Assembly (NCBI GenBank): GCA_046153915.1
Contig: JBJXFC010000065.1
Span: 1-6,236 of the forward strand
Direction of reading: 5' to 3'
Length of the DNA: 6,236 nucleotides
DNA from: JANNVZ01 sp046153915
GTDB lineage: Bacteria; Bacteroidota; Bacteroidia; Flavobacteriales_D; Sanyastnellaceae
Each line of letters begins with the position of its first letter. Positions within the stretch are counted from its first letter, which is position 1. Position numbers and translations under genes: made by a program. Positions 1 to 5,939 of the stretch are shown here, in pieces. The notes beneath the pieces were generated by a model. That model was not told the origin of the DNA. It did no database searches and saw only the letters and a list, made by a program, of their open reading frames with translations.

Positions 1-1365
1 TTTCTGAATATTGTTTTTGCCGGAATTCTGGTCTTAACTTGTTTGTGCACTTTCGGCAGTATAAATGATTCTAAAAGTCAAAGCTGCATCAATCTGCCGG
101 ATACAGGTGGCTTTTTTCCGGGGTATCTTCAATATCAAATATCAATTGCTAAAGTTGATAAATCAAACGAGAGTTATCGCAAGACGGCCTCTGGTAATGA
201 GAGCTGTATTGTTTTCAAAGCGAGGAAGGGTGTATTGCGCATTTGGTCCGAATTATTTGCAAATTCGGTTGACGTATTTCTGTTGGACTCGTCCAAAAAA
301 TCACGCAAAGAAATCAAGGCACTTTCAGCGAGTTCTTCCGGCCTGGATGTTTTAATGGATGACCTCACATTTGGGAGAACATATAGGGTTATTTTGATAA
401 ACCGCAGTGCTGCCGATCTGAACTTTCCGCTTAATCTGCAATGGTTTCCTATACCAGTGATAGAGTCATCCACGAACACATATGAATATTGCTCAGCGAT
501 GCGGCCTAAGTTTTTCGGCGGAACCTATTATTGTTACTCAGTTGCGTCGGTTGAAAAATCTGATGGTAGAATTTATTCGCTTACCACGGAAGGCGCATTT
601 TATATTGATTCACCTGCCCTGAATCTGAGACATGGAAAGATGTATGATCTTTGGTTGGACGTTGGTTATGCCGTTTCGAATTCAAATGGTATTGTCGATA
701 CGATTGTTGTTCGTATGGGTGGGCCCTATTGTTTCGAAGTCTCCAGACATTCAATAGTGCAATTGAAAAAAAGCCAAAAGTTACCTGCCACAGTGGGATA
801 TGGCTCGGGGTTTGGATCAAAAGAAACTGTTTGCAGTGCAATCAATTACTCTGTTGAAATTACCGAAATACAATCCAATACAGATACGTCAACTATCGGC
901 GGACCAAGAATTTTTACAAATGATGAGCCAATTCCATTTTTCAATAATTGTGATTTAAATGGTGTGCTTAGGCAGAAATATTATAAAGTTCGTTTCCGCC
1001 CCAATTTCGGGTATGGACCTGGAGAGTTTGGACCAGCTGATTATATATACATTGCCTCTAATGTCGATTATGAGGGCTGCGGCCATTGGAATCAATGCTT
1101 GTTCAAGCCCTCTGAGTGGGATATGCCCAAACTTTCATTCACGCGTTCTGCACACGTGTTGATGGACGATTATTTTAAAACATGTGGACACTTAACAGTG
1201 CAATTGTTTGAGATGAACGGAAAAATGATTCTGAACGAGAAAATTGTAAGATCAGAAGATCGATGGGTAGAGGTCCCCGAACTAATTGATATTGAGTCCG
1301 GACTTTATAGAGTTCAATATATAGCCCAAAATTGGCTTGTTACCGATTACATTTTTATTCCTTGA
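1..1365 (+). CDS. Exported protein of unknown function, 3' part (5' end outside window); short paralogue of the C-terminal third of the 1699-5724 protein
   Basis: The frame is open from base 1 to the TGA at 1363-1365, giving 454 visible residues. The first in-window start-like codon (TTG at 43) is probably not the real start, because the upstream codons encode a hydrophobic run (FLNIVFAGILVLTCLC) that looks like the core of a signal peptide, so the start lies left of the window. Three regions follow: a beta-rich domain resembling PPC domains (about 100-456); a ~190-residue module (about 478-1059) with an SPALNLRH stretch (610-633) and a YYKVRFRPNFGYG motif (from 979); and a C-terminal segment (about 1117-1362) resembling a T9SS type A sorting domain (LTVQLFEMNGK... 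SGLYRVQY...). All three align in order with residues 905-1341 of the downstream protein, but there are no GloVer repeats, Ig-like domain or metal motif. The sorting domain lacks a YPNP motif and the usual terminal basic residues. No catalytic motif is visible; the role is unknown, likely a surface or secreted protein. Confidence 0.85.
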   Translation, partial: FLNIVFAGILVLTCLCTFGSINDSKSQSCINLPDTGGFFPGYLQYQISIAKVDKSNESYRKTASGNESCIVFKARKGVLRIWSELFANSVDVFLLDSSKKSRKEIKALSASSSGLDVLMDDLTFGRTYRVILINRSAADLNFPLNLQWFPIPVIESSTNTYEYCSAMRPKFFGGTYYCYSVASVEKSDGRIYSLTTEGAFYIDSPALNLRHGKMYDLWLDVGYAVSNSNGIVDTIVVRMGGPYCFEVSRHSIVQLKKSQKLPATVGYGSGFGSKETVCSAINYSVEITEIQSNTDTSTIGGPRIFTNDEPIPFFNNCDLNGVLRQKYYKVRFRPNFGYGPGEFGPADYIYIASNVDYEGCGHWNQCLFKPSEWDMPKLSFTRSAHVLMDDYFKTCGHLTVQLFEMNGKMILNEKIVRSEDRWVEVPELIDIESGLYRVQYIAQNWLVTDYIFIP

Positions 1366-1374
1366 GAAGGAACG

Positions 1375-1399
1375 AAACTCTTCGAAATGAGAGGTTTTT
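1375..1399 (+). terminator. Weak, imperfect terminator-like hairpin after the first gene
   Basis: Ten bases after the stop, AAACTCTT can pair with AGAGGTTT-like sequence (one bulged G and one G-T pair) around a CGAAAT loop, followed by five T's. The left arm and loop, AAACTCTTCGAAAT (1375-1388), match AAACGCTTCGAAAT (5741-5754) inside the strong terminator of the second gene at 13 of 14 positions. It could be a decayed copy of that terminator. The stem is weak, so real termination activity is uncertain. Confidence 0.4.
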
Positions 1400-1404
1400 G
1401 TAAT

Positions 1405-1560
1405 CTAAATTAAGTCCGCACCCATATCCATTCTTCCAAATACAACTCCCCAAACAAGAGAACAATCAATGGATTGATTAGAAGGATCGTCTGATGAATT
1501 AGTTGGTCGAGTTACATTCAGGATCGTGAGGTTACGGAATGGTTATGAATCAAATAATTC
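1405..1560 (-). pseudogene. Remnant of the 3' end of a TonB-dependent receptor gene
   Basis: Read on the minus strand, 1533 down to 1429 translates without gaps into 35 residues, of which 21 are identical (hand count) to the C-terminus of the receptor encoded at 6074-5970; shared blocks include NLT, SS, DPSN, SLVWG and VFGRM. At DNA level CCATTCTTCCAAATACA is identical in both copies. Upstream (higher coordinates) the same frame has a TAA stop at 1545-1543, just before the NLT block, and an EL(F/Y) match at 1560-1555. Downstream, one base is missing after the GRM block (about 1426-1429): restoring it would give GY-G-C-G, matching GYVG in the intact copy; as it stands the frame runs to a TAG at 1407-1405. 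Weak similarity may continue to about 1617, where another stop occurs in the same frame. With only the last ~50 codons left, an internal stop and a frameshift, this is a fossil fragment with no function expected. Confidence 0.85.
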
Positions 1561-1634
1561 CCTGGCGTAAATTTTAATTGCAATGAATTTTTGACGAGAA
1601 TGGGGGTGGTTTAAGGCTCATGCGATCTAATGCT

Positions 1635-1667
1635 TTTGTCGTATGGTATTCACCGTGTTTTATTTTG
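1635..1667 (+). promoter_or_regulatory. Possible Bacteroidota-type promoter for the large surface protein gene
   Basis: TTTG at 1635-1638 is followed 22 bases later by TATTTTG (1661-1667), which is one base short of the TAnnTTTG -7 box known for the main Bacteroidota sigma factor. It lies about 30 bases before the ATG at 1699. The match is imperfect and the region is AT-rich, so chance similarity is quite possible. No Shine-Dalgarno is seen; the ATG is preceded by AGATAAAA, as is usual in this phylum. Confidence 0.25.
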
Positions 1668-1698
1668 AACTTTGGTGATTAACTAAATTCAGATAAAA

Positions 1699-4600
1699 AT
1701 GCGCAAATTTTTTCCCCAATCGGTTTTACTTGCCTTGTCTTTAGTGACGTTCTTACTTGGCAGTACCTGTGTTTTTGGTCAGGAGCTTTTTGGTCTTACT
1801 TCTTCCGGTGGTAAGGGTTTTGGCTCAATTGTGAGTCTACCTGTTGGAGGCAATACGCTAAGTAGCATTGTACCAATTGATGGCGTCACAGGTGGTTATC
1901 CCGGCTATACCCAATGTGTTGAGGCTCCTAACGGCAAACTCTATGGAATGACAGTTTATGGAGGCGAAAATACCCTTGGGGTGATATTCGAATACGATCC
2001 AACTACGTCAGCCTACAATGAGGTACATCATTTTACGGCATTGGACGGAGCTGGGGCTTATGGTACTTTGTTGCTTGCCTCCAACGGCAAATTGTATGGA
2101 ACTACTTTTAGCTCCGGGCTTTTGAATGGAGGTACTCTTTTTGAATACGACTATGTCAACGACGTTTTTCTGAAATTGCACGACTTCGATATGGCGTCGA
2201 TTTATTGGCCGGCAACCGGTGGACTTGTTGAGCACAGCCCAGGCATTTTGCTTGGTATTACACAATTTGGCGGCACCAGCAATGGCGGGGGTATCTATGA
2301 ATACAATATCAATACGAATACCTATGCCGTTCTAACCGAACTTGCTTCAACTACCGGACTTTTCGGAATTGGAACTCTCGTAAAAGGAACGAATAATCTT
2401 TATTACTCCACTACGCTTCAAGGTGGATTGAATGGCCTCGGTATCATTTTTTCGTATGATTATAACACCAACGTCATTTTGAATGTGCATGATCTGGATG
2501 GAGTTTTGGGCGGAAGCACTGCCGGTGTACTCACACATGCCTCTGGCAAATTTTATGGCCTTACAAATAATGGAGGAGCCAATAGTGTTGGAGTGCTATT
2601 CGAATATGACTATGTAGCTGATGTCTTTACCAAAAAGCAGGATCTGGATTATCTCACCGGAAGCGCGCCATGGGGATGCTCGCTTGTATTGGCATCCAAT
2701 TCTTTGCTTTATGGACTTACTTCATCAGGCGGAACAAGCGGTCAGGGTGTTTTATTCTCCTACGATATAACTTCGAATGTTTATATAAACGAATTGAACC
2801 TTGCCGACTTCGGTGGAAATGGCCCAAACGGAACCCTTGTGCAGGCGTCTAATGGGAAATTGTATGGAATGACTGCCTATGGCGGAAAGGCAGCTTATGG
2901 CATCTTGTTCGAATACACCATTTCAAGCAATACTGCCAGTGTTAAAGTAGACTTCAAATATTCTGAAAATGGAAGCGGCGCATTCACGGGTATGGTAAAA
3001 GCGCCAAACAATAAATTATATGGTTGCCTCACATTTCAGGGAGGTAATAATGCCGGTACTTTGTTTGAATTTGATCCTACTACAAATGTCTTTACCAAAA
3101 AATTTGATTTTGGCGGACTTCAGGGAGAACTTCCTCACAATACCATGATTCTAAGTGCAGATGGGAATTTGTATGGAACTACTCACTTGGGCGGTACCAA
3201 TAATGGTGGCGTGATTTATCGTTACAATTATGTAAGTAATATCTACACCAAACTATACGACTTTCCTGCCAATAGCAACGCACCTGGAAATTTAATCGAA
3301 GGTGCTGCTGGAAAGCTTTATGGAACAGTTTGGCTCGGTGGAGCGAATAATTTTGGGATGTTGTATGAGTTTGATGTCAATACACTTACCCTTTCGGTTT
3401 TACACGATTTTGTGGGTCCCGATGGTCAATATTCTTTTGGTCACCCGGTGTTGGTAGGAACAGATCGCCTCTTTGGTATTACCGAAGCTGGCGGTTTAAA
3501 CGGGAATGGCGTTATGTATGAGTATAATTTGACAACCAGTACTTTTTCGATTGCACATCACTTCAATGGTATTGATGGAAATGCTTCCCGCGGCAGTCTT
3601 GTTCTTGCATCCAATGGTAATTTGTATGGATTCGCTGATGCTGGTGGTTTAAATGGGTTGGGTACAATTTTCGAATACGACATTACGACAACAACATTCG
3701 CTGTTAAGCATGATTTTATTGCTATTAGTGGTGGTCAACCTATCGGCGGATCGCTATTTGAGGCCAGTAACAATGTCTTGTATGGAACAACTTTAATTGG
3801 AGGAGCAAATGGTATGGGAGTATTGTATGAATTCGATTTTGGAACTGATACATACACATCCTTGATTGATTTATCATCCTCTTCCGGGTTCAATCCAATT
3901 TATACTCAACTGGTAGAAGCCAGTCCATGCACTCAGCCAACTATTGCAACTGCTGGCGTTACTGCTTCTACAATTTGTGGAGGCGATAACACCACCTTGC
4001 AGGTTTTGAGTGGTTCGCTGAATGATGCTACAACGTGGCAATGGTATTCGGGATCGTGTGGAGGAACGCCTATTGGAACTGGCACAAATCTCGTTGTTAC
4101 TCCCGGAGGCACCACCACCTATTATGTAAGAGGTGAGGGCGGTTGTGTTACGCCAGCGGGATGCAGCAATGCTGTTACCGTTACGGTAAATGCTCCTTAC
4201 ACCTGGTGGCTCAATGCCGATGGCGACAACTATGCGGCAACAAGCGCGCTCGCCTGCAGCAGTCCGGGAGCTGGTTGGACCAGCACTGCGCCAACATACA
4301 ACGGCGATTGCAATGACAGCAACCCACTCATCCCAACACTTACTGAAATCTGTGGAAACAACATCGACGACAATTGCAATGGACAAACAGATGAAGCTTG
4401 CGGCGGACCCAATGTAGATCTTTTTGCCAACGCACCACTTGCGCCCGTTTCCGGGGGCGCTTATCCCGGAGGCAATTGTTATCCGAATTCACTTGTGGGC
4501 GCAACCGTTTCGCCCGAAGGAAATCCGGCCAATGTGTTGCTTACAGGTGGCCAGGATCACTGGTATAAATTTGTTGCTCAATCTACAGCAGCCCGTTTTG

Positions 4601-5724
4601 TCTGCACAACAACTTCGATGAATGTTGTGCTTGAACTGCACAATGCAGCGACCGTCCAGGTGGATGTGGAGAACGATGTGTCGAATAATACCGGAGGTGA
4701 AATTATGGTCACCACCGGACTTACAATCGGAGCTACGTACTATCTCGCAGTGCGCAGTTACAATGGTGTTGTTGGAGCCTATACTGTTTGTCTGCAAATG
4801 CTGATGCCAAGCTTTTGTGCAGATGGAAGCGGTACCTATGATTTGTGCACGAATTTTAAACCGGCATACACGGGAGCAAATACCTACACCTTCAATTTTA
4901 CACCGACAGGAATCACACCAGGTGTTCCTACTTCCGCAACTGCAGTTGGACAAATTCCTTTGAGTTTGCCTGCGTTGGCATTGCGTCACCTTGGAACTTA
5001 CAATGTCATCATCAATTCAAACTTTACGCTTTTTGATGCAGCATCCAACAACGAATCGATAACAGTCGCGGGAATTGCTGTATGCAATATCTCTATAGCG
5101 GCTCATCCAGACGAACAGGTGAAACTTGCACAACGTTGTCCTGCTTCCATTTTCAAAGGAACGACATTGCAAGCCAAACCATTTGTCTGCGGGGCGATTA
5201 ATCATACAGCGGAGTTTACTGAAGTATCAGACTGTTTGGGTTCAAGTATTATTGGAGTGCCTTTTAATGTAAATACTGCGGGAGCTTCTTCCAATATCAA
5301 TCTGAATTCTGTTGGTGGAGTGCAAGCTGGTAAATGGTATGCGGTGAGGTGGAGACCAAATTTCGCTTATGGTGCTGGCCAATTTGGAACCGTGCAGTAT
5401 ATCCGCATTGTGGCAAGTTCTTCCGAAAGTACAAGTGAGGAAATTGCTGATGATTTAAAACAGGAATTGGATCAGGAATTCTATGTTTATCCCAATCCGA
5501 ATGATGGTAAAACAATGAACTTGAATTTTGCCCATTACGAAAATGATTGGGTTACACTCATACTTGTAGACGCTCTCGGAAATTGCGTTTGCAACAAACG
5601 GATGTTCATCCAAAATGATGGAACTATTCAGTTGGAATTTGAAAATGACCTTGCCGCAGGATTGTATTTCCTTTCTGCAAAAACGGAAGAATCGCTTGTT
5701 GTGAGAAAGATGATCGTTCAATAA
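1699..5724 (+). CDS. Large secreted GloVer-repeat protein with Ig-like, MopE-type metal-binding and T9SS type A sorting domains
   Basis: This 1341-residue protein is predicted to cross the inner membrane by Sec and the outer membrane by the type IX system, ending at the cell surface or secreted. The ATG is fixed by an in-frame TAA at 1684-1686. Domains in order: signal peptide 1-27 (RK, hydrophobic core, likely cleavage VFG/QE); 14 repeats of ~51 residues at 30-743 (LYGxTxxGG...GxLFEYD pattern, TIGR03803 GloVer type); an Ig-like domain 744-831 (WQWYSGSCGG, TTYYVRG); a MopE-like motif 833-901 (NADGDNY, DCNDSNP, EICGNNIDDNCNGQTDEAC); a PPC-like domain 905-1037; an unnamed ~200-residue module 1038-1241 (WYAVRWRPNFAYGAGQFG); an acidic linker; and a sorting domain 1261-1341 (VYPNPNDG, AAGLYFL, ending VRKMIVQ). 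No catalytic residues are recognised; a binding or adhesin-like role is inference. It has its own leader, 333 bases after the previous gene, and converges on a TonB-dependent receptor gene. Its residues 905-1341 are paralogous to the upstream gene product. Confidence 0.93.
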   Translation: MRKFFPQSVLLALSLVTFLLGSTCVFGQELFGLTSSGGKGFGSIVSLPVGGNTLSSIVPIDGVTGGYPGYTQCVEAPNGKLYGMTVYGGENTLGVIFEYDPTTSAYNEVHHFTALDGAGAYGTLLLASNGKLYGTTFSSGLLNGGTLFEYDYVNDVFLKLHDFDMASIYWPATGGLVEHSPGILLGITQFGGTSNGGGIYEYNINTNTYAVLTELASTTGLFGIGTLVKGTNNLYYSTTLQGGLNGLGIIFSYDYNTNVILNVHDLDGVLGGSTAGVLTHASGKFYGLTNNGGANSVGVLFEYDYVADVFTKKQDLDYLTGSAPWGCSLVLASNSLLYGLTSSGGTSGQGVLFSYDITSNVYINELNLADFGGNGPNGTLVQASNGKLYGMTAYGGKAAYGILFEYTISSNTASVKVDFKYSENGSGAFTGMVKAPNNKLYGCLTFQGGNNAGTLFEFDPTTNVFTKKFDFGGLQGELPHNTMILSADGNLYGTTHLGGTNNGGVIYRYNYVSNIYTKLYDFPANSNAPGNLIEGAAGKLYGTVWLGGANNFGMLYEFDVNTLTLSVLHDFVGPDGQYSFGHPVLVGTDRLFGITEAGGLNGNGVMYEYNLTTSTFSIAHHFNGIDGNASRGSLVLASNGNLYGFADAGGLNGLGTIFEYDITTTTFAVKHDFIAISGGQPIGGSLFEASNNVLYGTTLIGGANGMGVLYEFDFGTDTYTSLIDLSSSSGFNPIYTQLVEASPCTQPTIATAGVTASTICGGDNTTLQVLSGSLNDATTWQWYSGSCGGTPIGTGTNLVVTPGGTTTYYVRGEGGCVTPAGCSNAVTVTVNAPYTWWLNADGDNYAATSALACSSPGAGWTSTAPTYNGDCNDSNPLIPTLTEICGNNIDDNCNGQTDEACGGPNVDLFANAPLAPVSGGAYPGGNCYPNSLVGATVSPEGNPANVLLTGGQDHWYKFVAQSTAARFVCTTTSMNVVLELHNAATVQVDVENDVSNNTGGEIMVTTGLTIGATYYLAVRSYNGVVGAYTVCLQMLMPSFCADGSGTYDLCTNFKPAYTGANTYTFNFTPTGITPGVPTSATAVGQIPLSLPALALRHLGTYNVIINSNFTLFDAASNNESITVAGIAVCNISIAAHPDEQVKLAQRCPASIFKGTTLQAKPFVCGAINHTAEFTEVSDCLGSSIIGVPFNVNTAGASSNINLNSVGGVQAGKWYAVRWRPNFAYGAGQFGTVQYIRIVASSSESTSEEIADDLKQELDQEFYVYPNPNDGKTMNLNFAHYENDWVTLILVDALGNCVCNKRMFIQNDGTIQLEFENDLAAGLYFLSAKTEESLVVRKMIVQ
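1786..3927 (+). repeat. Fourteen tandem GloVer-type repeats within the large surface protein
   Basis: Residues 30-743 divide into 14 units of 49-52 residues, each starting at an L-[YF]-G core: 30, 81, 132, 184, 234, 285, 337, 388, 440, 491, 540, 591, 642 and 694. The consensus is roughly LYGxTxxGGxxxxGxLFEYDxxTxx, then a hydrophobic xHDF strand, a variable loop, and GxLVxASNGK before the next unit. Units are well diverged in DNA, so this is an old array and not a recent slippage product. The pattern fits TIGR03803. Four short beta strands per unit would suit a beta-propeller blade; this is inferred from pattern and unit length. Units n and n+7 share idiosyncratic residues, suggesting two sets of seven. 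Confidence 0.9.
3928..4194 (+). other. Ig-like domain (Bacteroidota surface-protein type), residues 744-831
   Basis: After the last repeat comes CTQPTIATAG, then a ~85-residue segment with the look of the Ig-like domains common in long Bacteroidota surface proteins: a Cys-Gly-Gly turn (ICGGDNTTLQVLSG), the W-Q-W-Y-S-G-S-C strand, a PIGTG turn, TTTYYVRGEGGC and the closing strand AVTVTVN. Such domains usually act as spacers or binding units. Exact family assignment (Ig_7-like) needs a profile search. Confidence 0.7.
4195..4401 (+). other. MopE-like metal-binding motif, residues 833-901
   Basis: The segment has the typical order of this short Cys/Asp-rich motif: W-W-L-N-A-D-G-D-N-Y, a Cys in ALACSSPGAGW, then DCNDSNPLIPTLTEICG, and the closing NNIDDNCNGQTDEAC. 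The acidic DGD and DDNCNG loops resemble known Ca-binding or Cu-associated loops. It is named after the copper-binding protein MopE, but most copies in large surface proteins have unproven ligands; structural calcium binding is as likely. Confidence 0.85.
4411..4809 (+). other. PPC-like beta domain, residues 905-1037
   Basis: The segment begins with a conserved-looking lead (GGAYPGGN), then DHWYKFVAQSTAARFVCTT, NVVLELHNA, and the strand LTIGATYYLAVRSYNG followed by GAYTVCLQM. This order of strands is that of bacterial pre-peptidase C-terminal (PPC) domains, where a YYLAVRSYNG-like strand is typical. The upstream gene carries a diverged copy (CIVFKARKG, DVFLLDSS, LTFGRTYRVILINRS). Assignment is by eye. 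Confidence 0.6.
4810..5421 (+). other. Unnamed ~200-residue module shared with the upstream gene product, residues 1038-1241
   Basis: I do not recognise this region as a named family. Landmarks are LPALALRH (4966-4989), a VCGAINHTAEFTEV strand, and WYAVRWRPNFAYGAGQFG (from 5335), leading to YIRIVAS. The upstream gene has the matching landmarks SPALNLRH (610-633), VCSAINYSVEITEI and YYKVRFRPNFGYGPGEFG (from 979), in the same order and spacing. Over 25 residues of the last motif, 15 are identical. Position directly before the sorting domain in both proteins suggests a structural or surface-associated role. Confidence 0.7.
5479..5721 (+). other. T9SS type A C-terminal sorting domain, residues 1261-1341
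   Basis: The segment starts FYVYPNPNDGKTMNLNF and continues with a VTLILVDALGN strand, a cationic turn, an LAAGLYFLSAKTEE strand and a final VVRKMIVQ. These are the hallmarks of the type A sorting domain that targets proteins to the Bacteroidota type IX secretion system, where it is normally removed by the sortase PorU. It indicates export across the outer membrane and probable surface attachment. Confidence 0.93.
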
Positions 5725-5728
5725 ATAT

Positions 5729-5779
5729 ATAGCATAAAAAAAACGCTTCGAAATTTTCGAAGCGTTTTTTTTATGCTAT
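5729..5779. terminator. Bidirectional Rho-independent terminator (perfect 51-nt palindrome)
   Basis: Five bases after the TAA of the large gene lies a perfect inverted repeat with 25-base arms around base 5754. It reads ATAGCAT, eight A's, CGCTTCGAAA, T, TTTCGAAGCG, eight T's, ATGCTAT. On either strand the CGCTTCG/CGAAGCG stem is followed by a run of eight T's in the transcript, so it can stop transcription from both sides. This fits its place between the large gene and the converging receptor gene. Confidence 0.92.
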
Positions 5780-5853
5780 TCAATCGAACTTTCTGCATTC
5801 CGATCGCGCATATTCCGCAGGAATCTTAATTCCCTTAACTTCTCTTATGGTAA

Positions 5854-5889
5854 AACAAAAGCGCAGCATGCGCCAATCTGCGTCTTGTT
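5854..5889 (-). terminator. Possible terminator hairpin for the receptor gene
   Basis: On the minus strand, about 50 bases after the receptor stop, AACAAGACGCAG can pair with CTGCGCTTTTGTT (one G-T pair and a small internal loop), with the tail TTTTGTTTTA running through its 3' side. It would be a first, weaker stop before the perfect palindrome. The pairing is imperfect and I give it modest weight. Nothing else is seen in 5780-5939. Confidence 0.35.
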
Positions 5890-5939
5890 ATTGTTTTAAG
5901 TTTGGTAATAGCAGCTATTCTATTGATTTGAAATCTTAT

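Noticed and set aside
43..45. TTG as the start codon of the first gene
   Set aside because: The frame stays open to base 1 and the 14 codons before it encode the hydrophobic core of a signal peptide, so the real start is upstream of the window.
1786..3927. DNA-level tandem (satellite) repeat or phase-variable repeat
   Set aside because: The units are similar in protein but well diverged in DNA, without short perfect repeats that would slip.
3874..4386. 170-codon open frame on the minus strand
   Set aside because: It lies entirely opposite the Ig-like and metal-binding part of the large gene, whose domains are clearly real. Its product is low-complexity Ser/Arg/Ile-rich with no recognisable domain.
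4489..4989. 166-codon open frame on the minus strand
   Set aside because: It is opposite the PPC-like domain; the Cys/Ser/Arg-rich translation looks like the antisense of beta-rich coding sequence, with no start context or family resemblance.
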